A stretch of 31,357 bases of DNA from Branchiostoma floridae (Eukaryota; Chordata; Leptocardii; Amphioxiformes; Branchiostomatidae): assembly GCF_000003815.2 (NCBI RefSeq), contig NC_049995.1:1366057-1397413 (forward strand). The letters are read 5' to 3'. Under the pieces are notes generated by a model. That model was not told the origin of the DNA. It saw only the letters and a program-made list of their open reading frames with translations, and searched no databases. Positions 8,543 to 18,623 of the stretch are shown here, piece by piece. The number at the start of each line of letters is the position of its first letter. The first letter of the stretch is position 1. A program made the translations under genes and the position numbers.

Positions 8543-11500
8543 ATGACGGGCCAGCGGGAACCTGGAACGTCATCACAGACTGTTGGTCCTGATATGTCTC
8601 GTCTATCTACCTTCAAACCACTTGTAATTTCAACTTATAATGTGCGTACACTCTACCAGAAAGGAAAGACGCACCAGTTATTCATGGGCTTAAACGATGC
8701 TGGTGTTGACATTGTCGGCATTCAGGAGCACCGACTTATAACACAATCCCCTACTGAAGAACTATGGTCAGATGACAAGAATTATGTCCTTATCTATAGC
8801 TCAGCCACAGCCCAAAGACTTGGAGGTGTTGGACTTGCAACTTCTCAAAACACATCTACAAGTGTCTTCAAAGTGTCAACTCTGTGAGTGAGAGAATCTT
8901 GACTGTCACGTTCCATGGTAATCCTCAGCTTACAATCACAGTCATCTACGCCCCAACCGAGTCTGCCAGTCCAGCTGACAAGGATGACTTCTACAGTACG
9001 CTCAAAGACCACATAGAGATGGTAAAGAAGCATGACAAACACCTTATTATTGGAGACTTTAATGCTAGAATAGGACATGACAGCCATGTATCCCACCCGG
9101 TAGCGACAGGTCCCCATTGCTACTATAGCGTGACAAACGACAACGGTGACCGCCTAGTGAACTTGTGCCAAGAACACAAGCTTCGTCCAGCACAGACAAG
9201 ATTCCCCCACCCTAGGAGTCGTCTCTGGACCTGGATGCACCCAGGAGGTTCTACCCATCAGCTAGACCATATTCTAATCAACGGCAAATGGGTGAACTCA
9301 CTACGGAACTGTAGAGCCTACAACTCAGTAGAGTTGGACTCGGACCACCGTATCCTAAGTGTACTGCTCGTCACCAGTCTCCGTACATCGAAAGGGAAAC
9401 CATGTCGGAGACCTAAGTTCAATTGGAGGAAGTTAAGGGAAGCCCACACTAGAGAGGTATTTCAGATGGAGCTTTCAAACCGATTTGAGGCGCTGAAGTG
9501 TGACGAGGTCTCGTCACCAATCACAGAGAGGTATGCCTGCTGGGAAAAGACAGTCGCAGAAACTGCAGAGAAGGTGGTAGGAAGATGCAAGTCTTGTGGG
9601 ATGCCTAGCTGGGTGTCAGCAAAGACTCTAGAACTACGGGACCAGAGGGATAAGGCAAAGAAGAGATTCATGCTTGCAAAGACCCGTCAGTCAAAAGAGA
9701 CATGGAGGCAACTAAACACCAGCTTAAACGAGTCCTATAAGCGTGATGAAGTCGCCTTTACTGAACAACAAATAGAAGACCTCCAGGAGGCAGACAAGAA
9801 AGGTGACCATCTCTCAACATGGAAAATTATCAACTCAATCTCTGGCAAAAACAGAAGAACCAACCAGAAGGTAAAGAAGCGAGATGGTACAGCCCCATCT
9901 AGCGACAACGAGCTCCTCGCTGAATGGAGGGAGTATTTCTCGGAGTTGCTGAACAATGTTAGTGTCCCACAAACTTCTGGCCTCCCACCACCGGCAGACC
10001 AGGACCTGCCCATCTGTGTCGACCCGCCCACTTTGGAGGAAACGGTCAGAGCTATAAACAGCATGAAGAACAACAAAGCTCCAGGCCTGGACTGTGCAAT
10101 CACTGCAGAAGCCCTTAGAGGGGGAGGTGATGTGATGGCCAGAGCGATACATGCTTTCTGTAAAGAGGTCTTTGTAACACTCACTCCTCCTGACCAATGG
10201 ATCACAAATGTTATTGTAGCTTTGCCTAAGAAAGGGGATCTCAGCCTCATGACCAACTATAGAGGGATAACCCTAATGTCCATAGCAGCTTAAGTCTATA
10301 ACAAGATACTGTTAATGCGGATAAGAGGCCACATAGACCCAATCCTAAGAAGCAACCAAGCTGGTTTCCGTCGAGGCAGAAGCTGTGCCCAGCAAACGCA
10401 CATCCTACGGAGAATCATGGAAGCCTACCAAATTCACCAATTGCCACTTGTCATCACATTTATAGATTTCAAGAAGGCATTTGACTCGATCGATAGGAAG
10501 GTTATGCTCGCTGTTCTCCGCCACTACGGCATCCCGCTCACAATTGTCAATGCCATTAATGTACTTTATAACAACTCCAAAAGCGCTGTTATGGTGGATG
10601 GTAACATCTCTGACCCATTTCAAGTCACCACAGGAGTATTGCAGGGTGATGTCCTTGCTCCCTTCCTGTTCATTGTGCTCATCGACTTTCTGATGAGAAG
10701 ATCGACAGAAGATATTGACTCTGGCATAGTTACTCACCCTCGTCAGTCTAGAAGATATCCCGCTAGGATTTTAAACGACATGGACTTTGCTGACGATATC
10801 GCCTTGCTAGAGTCTTCCATCCCCAAAGCACAAGAACAACTTAACAGAACTGCTGCTGCAGGGACACAACTGGGCCTGGTCATCAGCGTCCCGAAAACTG
10901 AGTACATGACGATCAACTGCAGCCCGCAGCCACCACTGGAGGTGTACGGCCAGCCAATCAAAAATGTAACCAACTTTAGATACCTGGGTAGCATGATGGC
11001 ATCCAGTAAAAACGATCTCACTAGGCGAAGGGCTCTTGCATGGACTGCCTTCTGGAAACTGCAAAAGATCTGGAGTAGTACTTCACTTCCCACCTCCACA
11101 AAAATCAAGCTCTTTAATGTTACCCGTGTGCCAGTGCTTTTATACGGATGTGAATCTTGGGTACTGTCGTCTGACATGGAGAATAAGATAAACTCGTTTG
11201 CTACATCATGCTACAGAATCATGTTAAACATTAAGTGTCTCCAGCGTGTTAGCAACAGTGAGATATACAGAGTGACAAACACCCAGCCTCTCATCTGCAA
11301 AGTCAGGCAACGCCAATTACGCTTCATTGGACATGCTCTTAGAATGCCTTTAGAAGAGCCTCTGCGGACTTATGCCTTGTATGTCCCTTCCCATGGCAAA
11401 CGACGCCCCGGTCGTCAGAAGACGAACTACCTGACGTATATACAAAACCTGCTGGGGGACGCGGAGGGCGACCTGAACCCCACTGCTATAGCTGCACTGG

Positions 11501-11556
11501 CTGCCGACAGACTGAGGTGGAATAGAATCGTGACCGACTGCACAGCAGCCGACTGA
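8543..11556 (+). pseudogene. LINE ORF2: endonuclease-reverse transcriptase, broken twice
   Basis: About 1000 codons of a polyprotein that nicks target DNA and copies the element RNA. The EEP endonuclease is visible: TYNVRTL at residues 31-37, IVGIQEHR with the catalytic Glu near residue 62, IIGDFNARIG at about 9052, LDHILING at about 9262 and SDHRIL at about 9340. The reverse transcriptase follows, with FIDFKKAFDSID at 10459, GVLQGDVLAPFLF and DFADDIALL, whose Asp pair is at 10792-10797. The C-terminus has a GHALRMP/KRRPGRQ segment. Two breaks are visible. Around 8885 the frame shifts by two extra bases within the endonuclease, leaving stop TGA at 8885-8887. A nonsense TAA stands at 10291-10293, where the second LINE here has Lys. 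Otherwise the frame is open to TGA 11554-11556. The start at 8543 is the first Met before TYNVRT, but the frame is open further upstream. The copy is presumably inactive. Confidence 0.93.
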
Positions 11557-11566
11557 TGATGATGAT

Positions 11567-11700
11567 GATATGCTGATAGCTTAAGTGATGCTTGATACAA
11601 TTAATATTATTATGTAAATAGGGATCTAATTTGTATAAGCAATGGCGAAATGTTATGAACCAACTCCAGGTATATAAAATAAAATGTAATGAGTAACACA
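11567..11700. repeat. Octamer-repeat family, continuation after the LINE
   Basis: The sequence after the target-site duplication (AGCTTAAGTGATGCTTG, then TTATGTAAATAGGGATCTAA) continues the unit interrupted at 8167. It aligns with TAGATAGCCCAAGTAAC and ATTATGCAAATCAGCAGC at 7389-7430, in diverged form. The end is approximate. Confidence 0.6.
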
Positions 11701-11742
11701 TTTATGTCTATAGACAACATTCTACATAACAAACCTGGTTTA

Positions 11743-11922
<180 letters not shown>

Positions 11923-12022
11923 TCAACAAAGGCTGTGTTAGTTGCTGTATACTGATGGGAGGGGGGTACCTTGTTGTTTTGTTGTCTTTCCTCTCTAGAA
12001 AACTTGGGTATGCACTACTATG

Positions 12023-12330
12023 CAGGGCTCGAAAGTCATTTTGGGGATTAGGTGCACTGGTGCACCCAGCTTAAGAAATTGGGTGCACCAAAAAATTGAA
12101 GTAATAACCTAGTAATAAAACTTAGTTACAAGCTATCAAATTCATAAACAAGTACCATGATAGACATTTTTATTATCTTTCTAACACTTAGATGTCAAGA
12201 ATATGATGTATACTAGTATACTTTGATATCTTTACATACACAAACCTAACAAAATATTTGGGTGCAACCCGGGGCACCCACAGAAAAAGATTGGGTGCAC
12301 AGCTCCAATTTTGGTTCGTACATTTCAAAA
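12023..12330. mobile_element. GGTGCACC MITE, second copy
   Basis: It begins CAGGGCTCGAAAGTC, with GGTGCACTGGTGCACC close to the end and GGGTGCAACCCGGGGCACCC near the far side. The middle block around TACTAGTATACTTTGATATC matches the copy at 1909-2215 in inverse orientation. Its right terminus is not clean and abuts another element at 12332. Non-coding. Confidence 0.65.
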
Positions 12331-12331
12331 C

Positions 12332-12640
12332 CAGGGCTCGAAATACTTTTTTCTGCATACCTGCACTGGTGCAGGAAACATTGAAAATTATCTGCACCCG
12401 ACAAATTTTACCTGCACCACTCTGAATTTAGGATGTATGGATCATACTAAAATTGATATTTATCATTTTATACTTTATAGGTGGTAACAGTCAATGCAGC
12501 TTATAACAATCCATATACACCTACATCATAGGATATATATGTATAAAACCCAGTACATGTTACAGTGCAGGTTAGGTGCAGGTAGACACCAGAAATACCT
12601 GCGCAGCTCTAATTTTACATGCACTGTATTTCGAGTCCTG
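12332..12640. mobile_element. CAGGGCTCGAAAT MITE with TGCACTGGTGCA motif, 309 bp
   Basis: Terminal inverted repeats are CAGGGCTCGAAATAC on the left; the right end, reverse-complemented, is CAGGACTCGAAATAC. Subterminal blocks CTGCACTGGTGCAGG and GGTTAGGTGCAGGTAGACACC follow. CAGGG-type ends resemble hAT-type MITEs, but no clear 8-bp duplication is visible. The related copy at 15113-16002 has the same ends. Confidence 0.65.
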
Positions 12641-13225
12641 ATGTAGGTCAGCAAGTTTCTTTGCTGTTTCTACAGCAGGGATTTTCACAGGGAGAGGTTG
12701 TTAGCCCTTAGCCTGTTAAAAATCACCCGTACTTCAGACAAATTTAGCAGCACCACTAATTTTCTTCAACTGCAGATCAACACACGACACTTGTATCATG
12801 TGTGTATGACCACTTAACTGTAATTCTCATGTAATTCATCCTACACATGCACATTAATCCTTTGTGAAAGGTTACTAAGGTTATTAATAAGTGCTCATGA
12901 TGTCCAAAGTTCACACGTTGCCCTGGGAAAAATGTCAGCTTTTCTTTACCTAAGGGTGGTCCACTTGACACCAGACAAGGCCAGATTTGGGCGTCGGCTG
13001 CTCTTTTGTTGTTTTCTATGGCATTCTTTGATAACGACACAGCTACAAAATCCTATGTATCAATCACAAGACCGCCAAATTAGCACCGAACTTAAAAACA
13101 CACCTTTGGTAACACAAACAGTATTGTTTCGTACAACATAGAGGTAAAACAGTGATAAACACTGACGATAAGAACTTGAAGCCGTGCACTAAATCCTAAC
13201 CAAAGAACTGTAACAGTGGTGTTCA
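12641..13225. other. No gene recognised
   Basis: I looked for the missing first exon of dihydropyrimidinase on the minus strand and found no match. Short open frames here are unremarkable. Confidence 0.35.
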
Positions 13226-13420
13226 AGTACTGCCTATCGTCCTTGCCCAAGGGCACTAGTGCTTTTGTGGCGACAGCGATAGCAGTCGTGATTTGTGATC
13301 CGGCTGCCCGGGTTCGGCGCGGGTTCGAATCCCGGGAGTCGGGATGTTGTTTCTTTCTGTTCTACTCGCCCCTCTGGTTGTTTCAGAACTGTACTCTACT
13401 CTACTCTACTCGTGTTTGAT
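13226..13420 (+). mobile_element. tRNA-derived SINE, copy 1
   Basis: A Pol III B-box-like GGTTCGAATCC lies at 13322-13332 within a tRNA-like T-arm (CGGGTTCGAATCCCGGG type). A body starts TTGTTTCTTTCTGTTCTACT, with CGCCCCTCTG next, and is shared with the copy at 14610-14730. A (TCTAC)n stretch follows. The A box is poor, so this is not a functional tRNA gene. The left boundary is uncertain. Confidence 0.55.
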
Positions 13421-13645
13421 AAGGCACTCCTTAGGTTACGTAGGTCTTTGGTGTAATGTCCTTGGTAGTTGTGAACATACAAACACAACCAAATTCAACA
13501 CCTTTGTTGGAGGTGAACCTCCTCCAGGGTAATAACTAGACCTGAGGCTGATCACTAGAACTATAGATCAGGTGTTTTCTACTTGTACAGCACATGTACT
13601 TCATAGGTACAGGTACAGTCCATACATGTGTAACTTACAGTGTGG

Positions 13646-13875
13646 TTCAAGCGCCAATGTAGAAATGCGTCCATTCCATACAAGCCATTAGGGCCAAGTC
13701 TTGAGAAGAAACAATATCAACCAAAATGAATTAGACCAGTTATCTTAAGTTTAACCACGTTATGGGGAACATAGGTGTCTGGAGAGACATAGTTGATCTG
13801 GTCCGGGAGGCCGCCCGTGATGATGATGATTTTAACCTCATAGAAGTAGGAGCTGCCATGGGGATTCCTGGCAGA
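13646..13875 (-). other. Candidate minus-strand coding exon(s) of an unidentified gene
   Basis: On the minus strand, 13646-13708 is flanked by a pyrimidine-rich acceptor (TTGTTTCTTCTCAAG) and a good donor (GTAAGT from 13645), and reads LGPNGLYGMDAFLHWRLNHT. A second open stretch at about 13760-13875, after TTCTGCCAG, reads HGSSYFYEVKIIIITGG, then LPDQINYVSPDTYVPHN. It has no strong donor and phases do not join cleanly. The plus strand of the second stretch also reads as plausible protein (EAARDDDDFNLIEVGAAMG). I do not recognise a family, and this is not the missing dihydropyrimidinase exon. Confidence 0.25.
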
Positions 13876-13879
13876 ATTT

Positions 13880-14605
13880 GATGCAAATGTACATCAATGT
13901 CCCAAGTAATTTTGTCTGTGTATCTATATATACCAGTGGGTCATTTAATGCAATGATCATTTTATTATAAACATTTCCAAGTCACTGAACCTATCTGCAG
14001 GAAGCCAACAAAATTTCACACCAGAACGATGACAACCATCTGTGTTGTCAGAGCCTGACCTCCACACACAGCAGGGAACTGTGACATTCATGACACGTTT
14101 TGTAAACAAGTACAGTCCTACAAGGTTACACATCCACGTGTTTTTTTCTTCACTCTGACTGTCCATGAGTCCAGAATAGATATTTCAAGTCTACTACGAT
14201 AAGCATGGTTGGGCCCAACCTATTTTGAATGGACATGCAAGTTGTGAACTAATCCAAGTTGCATCAAAGACAAGGAAAGATGGTGACAAATCCATTGAAA
14301 TGATTTTTTCCGCAGCCTTGCATGTTTTGTACCAAAGTTTTGTATAACGTTACACATAGAACTAACGTTAGAGGTGACTTTGGATGGATAGATAACATTG
14401 CAGAATTCCAGAATCATGATATTTTGATCTGTTGGGTGGTGATTTATTTGAAGATATCTCTGAAATATTAAGAGATGAGGTAAGAAGTTGGACAGCATTT
14501 AAATCTTATGCTGTTATCCCCAAACTGTTCTTGTAATTTTCAATATTCATCTTCAACAATCTTGTGTACCTGTTTAAGTAGCGCAATCAAACTTCAGCCG
14601 GACTT
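13880..14605. other. No gene recognised
   Basis: AT-rich sequence with no supported exon or repeat; short open frames on the minus strand show no family resemblance. Confidence 0.35.
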
Positions 14606-14609
14606 GGCT

Positions 14610-14730
14610 GATCAGCCTTTTCTAGCGCAGTGGTTTCGCTGCTGGGTTGTAATCTGCCGACCTAAGTTCGATCCTGGGTGTCCGCATGTTTGTTTCTTTC
14701 TGTTCCTACTCGCCCCTCTGACTTCTTACA
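14610..14730 (+). mobile_element. tRNA-derived SINE, copy 2
   Basis: A box TAGCGCAGTGG lies at 14623-14633 and B box AGTTCGATCC at 14665-14674, spaced as in a tRNA gene. A body TGTTTCTTTCTGTTCCTACT plus CGCCCCTCTG is shared with copy 1. The acceptor stem does not close, so it is a SINE head rather than a tRNA gene. Confidence 0.65.
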
Positions 14731-15112
14731 CTTGTGTTAGACAGGGGTTACTAGGGGTAGGGGTGGAGACATTTGCCCTGGATGTTTAACAGATTTGTTG
14801 CACTCACATTGTATACCATGTTTCATTTGATTCATTCGTTTGACTGTATAATGTCCAGTATGAAGGTATACAACCAGAGCTACTCAACAAACTAAACACT
14901 GTAACAAAGGGCCAATGTTTGGAACACAAGTAAATTAATTGACAGTAGCATTGGTGTGACATTTATCAGTTCTGTCTGAAACATAACTGTTACATGTTGT
15001 ACAGACATACCACAACTCACTAGTGGGGATGATTATGTTACAGGATTAACTTACCACTGGGACCATTCCTGACATACTAGTAATATATAGAGAGATACCA
15101 CAATATGAAGAG
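14731..15112. other. No gene recognised
   Basis: No exon, RNA gene or repeat could be supported in this stretch. Confidence 0.35.
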
Positions 15113-16002
15113 CAGGGCTGGAAATTCCACCTGCATATGCAGCTTAGTGCAGGTAAAATTGGAGCTGTGCAGGTATTTCTGATGTCTACCTGCACCTAAC
15201 CTGCACTGGTCCATGTACTGAGTTTCATACATAATTAAATGTCCTATGATGTAGGTGTATGTGAATTGTTATCAGCTGCATTGACTGTTACCACTTATTA
15301 GGTACAAAGGAAAGCATAGCAATGGTTCCTCAACAATTTCAGTACGATCCACTGCCTTCAAAGAAGAAGTCAAACCCGACAATAGTATTCATAGTATCAT
15401 GCAGTTGATTTGACACTAGTTTTATGTATCACTCTGTATTTACTTCTCTTAGTTCTTGAGATTGTATATGCAATTAGCCATTGGGCATGACTTTGTAAAT
15501 AAACTACAATATGGCCTAGGAAAAAAAATGTTGTGTTTCCTGTTTCAGTCCTGAAAAAATTAGGGTCGGTAGGTAGGGATTATCTTTTTTTTTTCTTGTA
15601 TTTTTTTTTAGGCTGGCCAAAATTCTAGTGATACATATTTACAATACAGTTGAACAAAGTAAACTGAAATGTATGATGACACTTGTCTTTCAATGTCAAA
15701 CTTTAATTTTGTGCATGATAGATACATTTATCCTTCATTAGATGGGACAAGCAGTGTTTTACTTCAATAGGAAGCAGGCCAAATAAAAATTCTAACTGGA
15801 AGCTATGTGACTCCACTGCCCACCCAAAAAAAAAGTCTAGGGTCGGCAGGTTTTTTTTAGGGTAGGTGGGGAAACAGGAAACACAACATTTTTTTTCCTA
15901 GGCCTATATACTTCGTGGTGCAGGTAAAATTTGTCTGGTGCATGTAATTTCAATGTTACCGGCACCAGTGCAGGTATGCAGAAAGAAGGATTTTGAGCCC
16001 TG
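15113..16002. mobile_element. CAGGGCTGGAAAT MITE, copy interrupted by other insertions
   Basis: The left end is CAGGGCTGGAAATTCC; the right end, reverse-complemented, is CAGGGCTCAAAATCC. Subterminal GTGCAGGTAAAATTGGAGCT and GCACCAGTGCAGGTATGCAG match the element at 12332-12640. The normal body of about 300 bp is expanded by unrelated sequence from about 15300 to 15904. This includes the Harbinger-like MITE at 15513-15904 and, before it, a fragment reading TAFKEEVKPD that resembles the end of a LINE ORF. Confidence 0.6.
15513..15904. mobile_element. 392-bp Harbinger-like MITE with perfect 34-bp inverted ends
   Basis: 15513-15546 and 15871-15904 are perfect inverted repeats of 34 bp starting GGCCTAGGAAAAAAAATG. 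They are flanked by TAT on both sides (15510-15512 and 15905-15907). Internal AGGGTCGGTAGGTAGGG and AGGGTCGGCAGG blocks are direct repeats of each other. No transposase is present. The 3-bp duplication and GG ends fit PIF/Harbinger. Confidence 0.8.
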
Positions 16003-16784
16003 GAAGAGACAATGTTCTAGTCTTGTAATGTTAGTTTAGTCAATGAGGTAATAATCTCCTTGATTTGGCTCTTTTTTTTTCAATTGTTTTACTCCTGGCT
16101 TCGTCATTCACGTGTTAATTGCACAGACAGTGTAATCAGGAGGTGAGATATTCAGTGTGAAGAAATCTAATTGTTTTGTTAATTTTTCTGAGGTGTCATG
16201 CAACTATTCCCATGGCTTTGTACCTGTTGAAAATACTAGTAACTTTACATGTAACATTACATGGAGTACTAGTCTATTTACCGATTTTTGAACACCTTTC
16301 TTTGCAAGCACGCAGTAGCAGCTAGTTACACAGAGAATGGGAGATTTTCTGCTTAGTTGTAAGATCACAGTTGTAACAATTCATGGTGGGTGGGGGAGGG
16401 CACAAATCATACAAAGCATTACCATTTGATTTAGCTTTTTGGGGGCCTTTAAAAAATCAGAGACCAAACCTAGCGTTGCCTCCTTGTTTTCATGGCTACA
16501 AATAATTCTAAAAATTATGCTGTTGTTTCAAATTCCAAAATCCAGCAAACATTTGTTATCTAGACACCATTATATCAACCAGAAGGCTTTGTATATTAAA
16601 AAAGTGTCCCCTTTCCTTTCTAAGGTTTCTAAAATTTCCAAACACTGACTTATTCCAGCCCTCGTGGGGAGGGGGGTGTCTCCAATCCCTATTTGATAGA
16701 ACCTGGCCTTGGTAAATCTGATAGGAATAGAGTTTTGCATAATTCACTCAGAAGTAGAATGTGTTCTACCATATCATGAGGGAG
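16003..16784. other. No gene recognised
   Basis: No supported feature. Short open frames near 16439-16747 have no recognisable content. Confidence 0.35.
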
Positions 16785-16884
16785 NNNNNNNNNNNNNNNN
16801 NNNNNNNNNNNNNNNNNNNNNNNNNNNNNNNNNNNNNNNNNNNNNNNNNNNNNNNNNNNNNNNNNNNNNNNNNNNNNNNNNNNN
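16785..16884. other. Assembly gap, 100 N
   Basis: Exactly 100 N, a size often used as a placeholder for an unknown length. Confidence 0.99.
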
Positions 16885-17279
16885 ATGTTTGGGCATGTTT
16901 ATGATATTCGGTGATTCTCATCATCCTAATTTAAAATTTACATCTATCGCTCAGCTATTAGCAGCTCATTACTTCATCTCCCAGAGAGAGAAGTATTGGG
17001 CGTGACGAAACAGTTTGTCTAATGCAGTCAATATGTGTGTTCCTGGTAGGTTATAACGTGATATCAGTATCAGTAACGTTATATGCGGCAGTTTACATGG
17101 GTTCTGCCAGAGGGCGTTTAACGTTAACCTTGCAAGATTGCAACACTCGTCCTGAAAGTGCCTGCACTTGAGAGTGCTGGGAATCTGATGACTTGACTTT
17201 GTCGAAAGGCCCAGAACTGTATGCCTGTGCCCATCATTGACTCATGAACGGTATCAAAGGTATGAACTTGACTCAGGAA
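16885..17279. other. No gene recognised
   Basis: No exon or repeat could be supported between the gap and the SINE. Confidence 0.35.
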
Positions 17280-17502
17280 AGTGGAGTCGTGTAGCGTAAC
17301 GGCTGAGCCGGGCTCAGAACCAGAGGTTCCGGGACTTCGAAGTATAAAATGTCACAGAACTTGTGCCCCTGGCCATGGAAAAGGCACTTTGCACGACACT
17401 CTACGTTGGTATAAAATGGATACCTGACTTTGGTTGGGGAGGTAAAAATCGATGGAATAAGTGGGTTGGGCTCCGCCTTCAATGATACCCTCTCCGGAAC
17501 AC
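17280..17502 (+). mobile_element. tRNA-derived SINE, left part (split by LTR element)
   Basis: A tRNA-like head with TAGCGTAACGG (A-box-like, 17292-17302) is followed by the body ACTTGTGCCCCTGGCCATGG, then AAAGGCACTTTGCACGAC and TAAAATGGATACCTGACT. This body type is common to SINEs of marine invertebrates. The SINE stops at GGAACAC, where the LTR element begins. The rest of it resumes at 23526 after the LTR element. Confidence 0.7.
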
Positions 17503-17839
17503 TGTAACAGTGAGGATAGATAGAGTACTGTGCTAGTAGGATAAATCCAAACCATATGTGAAGTTAGTTATGTAAGGAGGTTCAGCCCATATTTAGAAGT
17601 AGACCATGTGATCAAACCATATTAAGAACAGACTGGAAATAGCAGCCAATAGTAGACTAGCTGTTGAGAATAGTTAAGCGTGGGGCAAGATTCAAACTGT
17701 CTCAGTTGCAGCCATGGGTTAAGGTCAGTAGTCACACATCTTGTAGCTCCACTGTAGTAACATTGTAGAATAGCTGTATCTGTGTAACTGTAATTGTAAC
17801 TAGACCATTCTGTAGACCTTGTATAGACCATTGTATCTA

Positions 17840-18416
17840 CGAGGGGCGTGCAATAAGAAATGTCCCTGACCCACTTCCAGTTGTTTGATCTAGATGAAAT
17901 GTTGTATGTGTAATGATTCATATCTTCTTGGGTTATGTTGCAAAAAACAGTTCTGAACTAATTGTGGTTTCTGATTTACTGGTGTTTGAACTGAGTCAGG
18001 TGTGAAATGGACCAGGTGTGAAATGGAGCCAGTTGAGTGTCGCTCAGTGATCCGGTTTTTGTATTTGAAAGGACGCACACCAAAGGAGACTTTTGATGAA
18101 ATGAAAGAAACTTATGGTGATGATGCCCATCATATGACCTTGTAAAACGCTGGCATCCTGAATTCAAACATGGTTGGAAGTCTGTGGAAACAGCTCCCAG
18201 ACTCGGTCGTCCCTCTTCTGCCATTGATGAAGCATCTGTTGGAGGACCAACCTGGGGTGTCCTACAAAAACGGTGTCCAGAGCTGCATCAAACGATGGGA
18301 GAAATGCATAACTCTGGGTGATTCCTATGAAGAAAAAGGCTAATAACTGTGCCAAGTTTCATTAATCTCCTGCTATGGGAAATGGGTCAGGAGCATTTCT
18401 TATTGCACGCCCCTCG
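17840..18416 (+). mobile_element. Deleted mariner-like transposon, TA duplication
   Basis: 577 bp with terminal inverted repeats of about 39 bp starting CGAGGGGCGTGCAATAAGAA, with few mismatches. It is flanked by TA at 17838-17839 and 18417-18418; removing it and one TA restores an LTR identical in length to the 3' one. TA target duplication is the rule for Tc1/mariner. The interior carries only the two ends of a transposase gene. Confidence 0.93.
18023..18335 (+). pseudogene. Mariner transposase remnant, internally deleted and frameshifted
   Basis: An N-terminal helix-turn-helix start reads MEPVECRSVIRFLYLKG, then RTPKETFDEMKETYGDDAHH and stop TAA at 18143. In another frame follows WHPEFKHGWKSVETAPRLGR and PSSAIDEA, the mariner KW..EFKRGR.S.ED.PR.GRPS region. 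Then, in a third frame, KRWEKCITLGDSYEE appears, the C-terminal end of mariner transposases. The catalytic DD34D core between these parts is missing. This fits a deletion derivative that needs transposase in trans. Confidence 0.85.
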
Positions 18417-18603
18417 TAGCCTGGTATATTGTAGTTAGCATTGTGTGTACTGTGTGTACTGTGTGTTCAAGTATAGCAAGACATACAACACGACACTTAC
18501 GAGCGCAAATCAAACCTGGCTTGGCGTCTTTCTATATATATAGTGTAGTATAGTCGCTAGTATATAGATAAAGAATCCTACCTCTAGACCTCAAATTCTA
18601 CAT

Positions 18604-18623
18604 TGGTTCCCACACCGGGAATC
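18604..18623 (+). promoter_or_regulatory. Primer-binding site, tRNA-Glu-like
   Basis: TGGTTCCCACACCGGGAATC directly follows the 5' LTR. Its complement, GATTCCCGGTGTGGGAACCA, looks like the 3' end of an animal tRNA-Glu including CCA. The tRNA identity is from memory of tRNA-Glu ends and should be checked against the host tRNA set. Confidence 0.75.

Larger units (their letters stand above)
8168..11566 (+). mobile_element. Near-full-length non-LTR retrotransposon (EEP/RT LINE)
   Basis: About 3.4 kb, inserted in a unit of the octamer-repeat family. GATATGCTGAT occurs on both sides (8157-8167 and 11567-11577) as an 11-bp target-site duplication. At the 5' junction a 24-bp block (8161-8184) is repeated at 8195-8218. 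A GC-rich leader follows (8219-8540), with a strong hairpin around CACCAGCAGG/CCTGTGGTG at 8295-8320. Then comes a long coding region with an apurinic-like endonuclease and reverse transcriptase, ending in (TGA)5 with almost no 3' UTR. It lies antisense inside the dihydropyrimidinase intron. Clade placement (RTE-like versus another EEP group) needs phylogeny. Confidence 0.92.
17503..18602 (+). repeat. 5' LTR, split by a mariner element
   Basis: The LTR consists of 17503-17839 and 18419-18602, 521 bp in all, starting TGTAACAGTGAGG and ending CTCAAATTCTACA. A TATA-like stretch (TCTATATATATAG) lies near 18531. Against the 3' LTR it differs at three bases: two around CAAACTGTCTCAGTTGC and one in the TATA-like stretch. 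Confidence 0.95.

Noticed and set aside
9462-11177. Minus-strand frames opposite the first LINE
   Set aside because: They are antisense shadows of the endonuclease-reverse transcriptase frame.
13316-13345. tRNA gene at GGTTCGAATCCCGGG
   Set aside because: Only the T-arm/B box is good; there is no matching A box, anticodon arm or closed acceptor stem. A shared SINE body follows.
14615-14690. tRNA gene at TAGCGCAGTGG
   Set aside because: A and B boxes are well placed but the acceptor ends do not pair, and the downstream body matches the other SINE copy.
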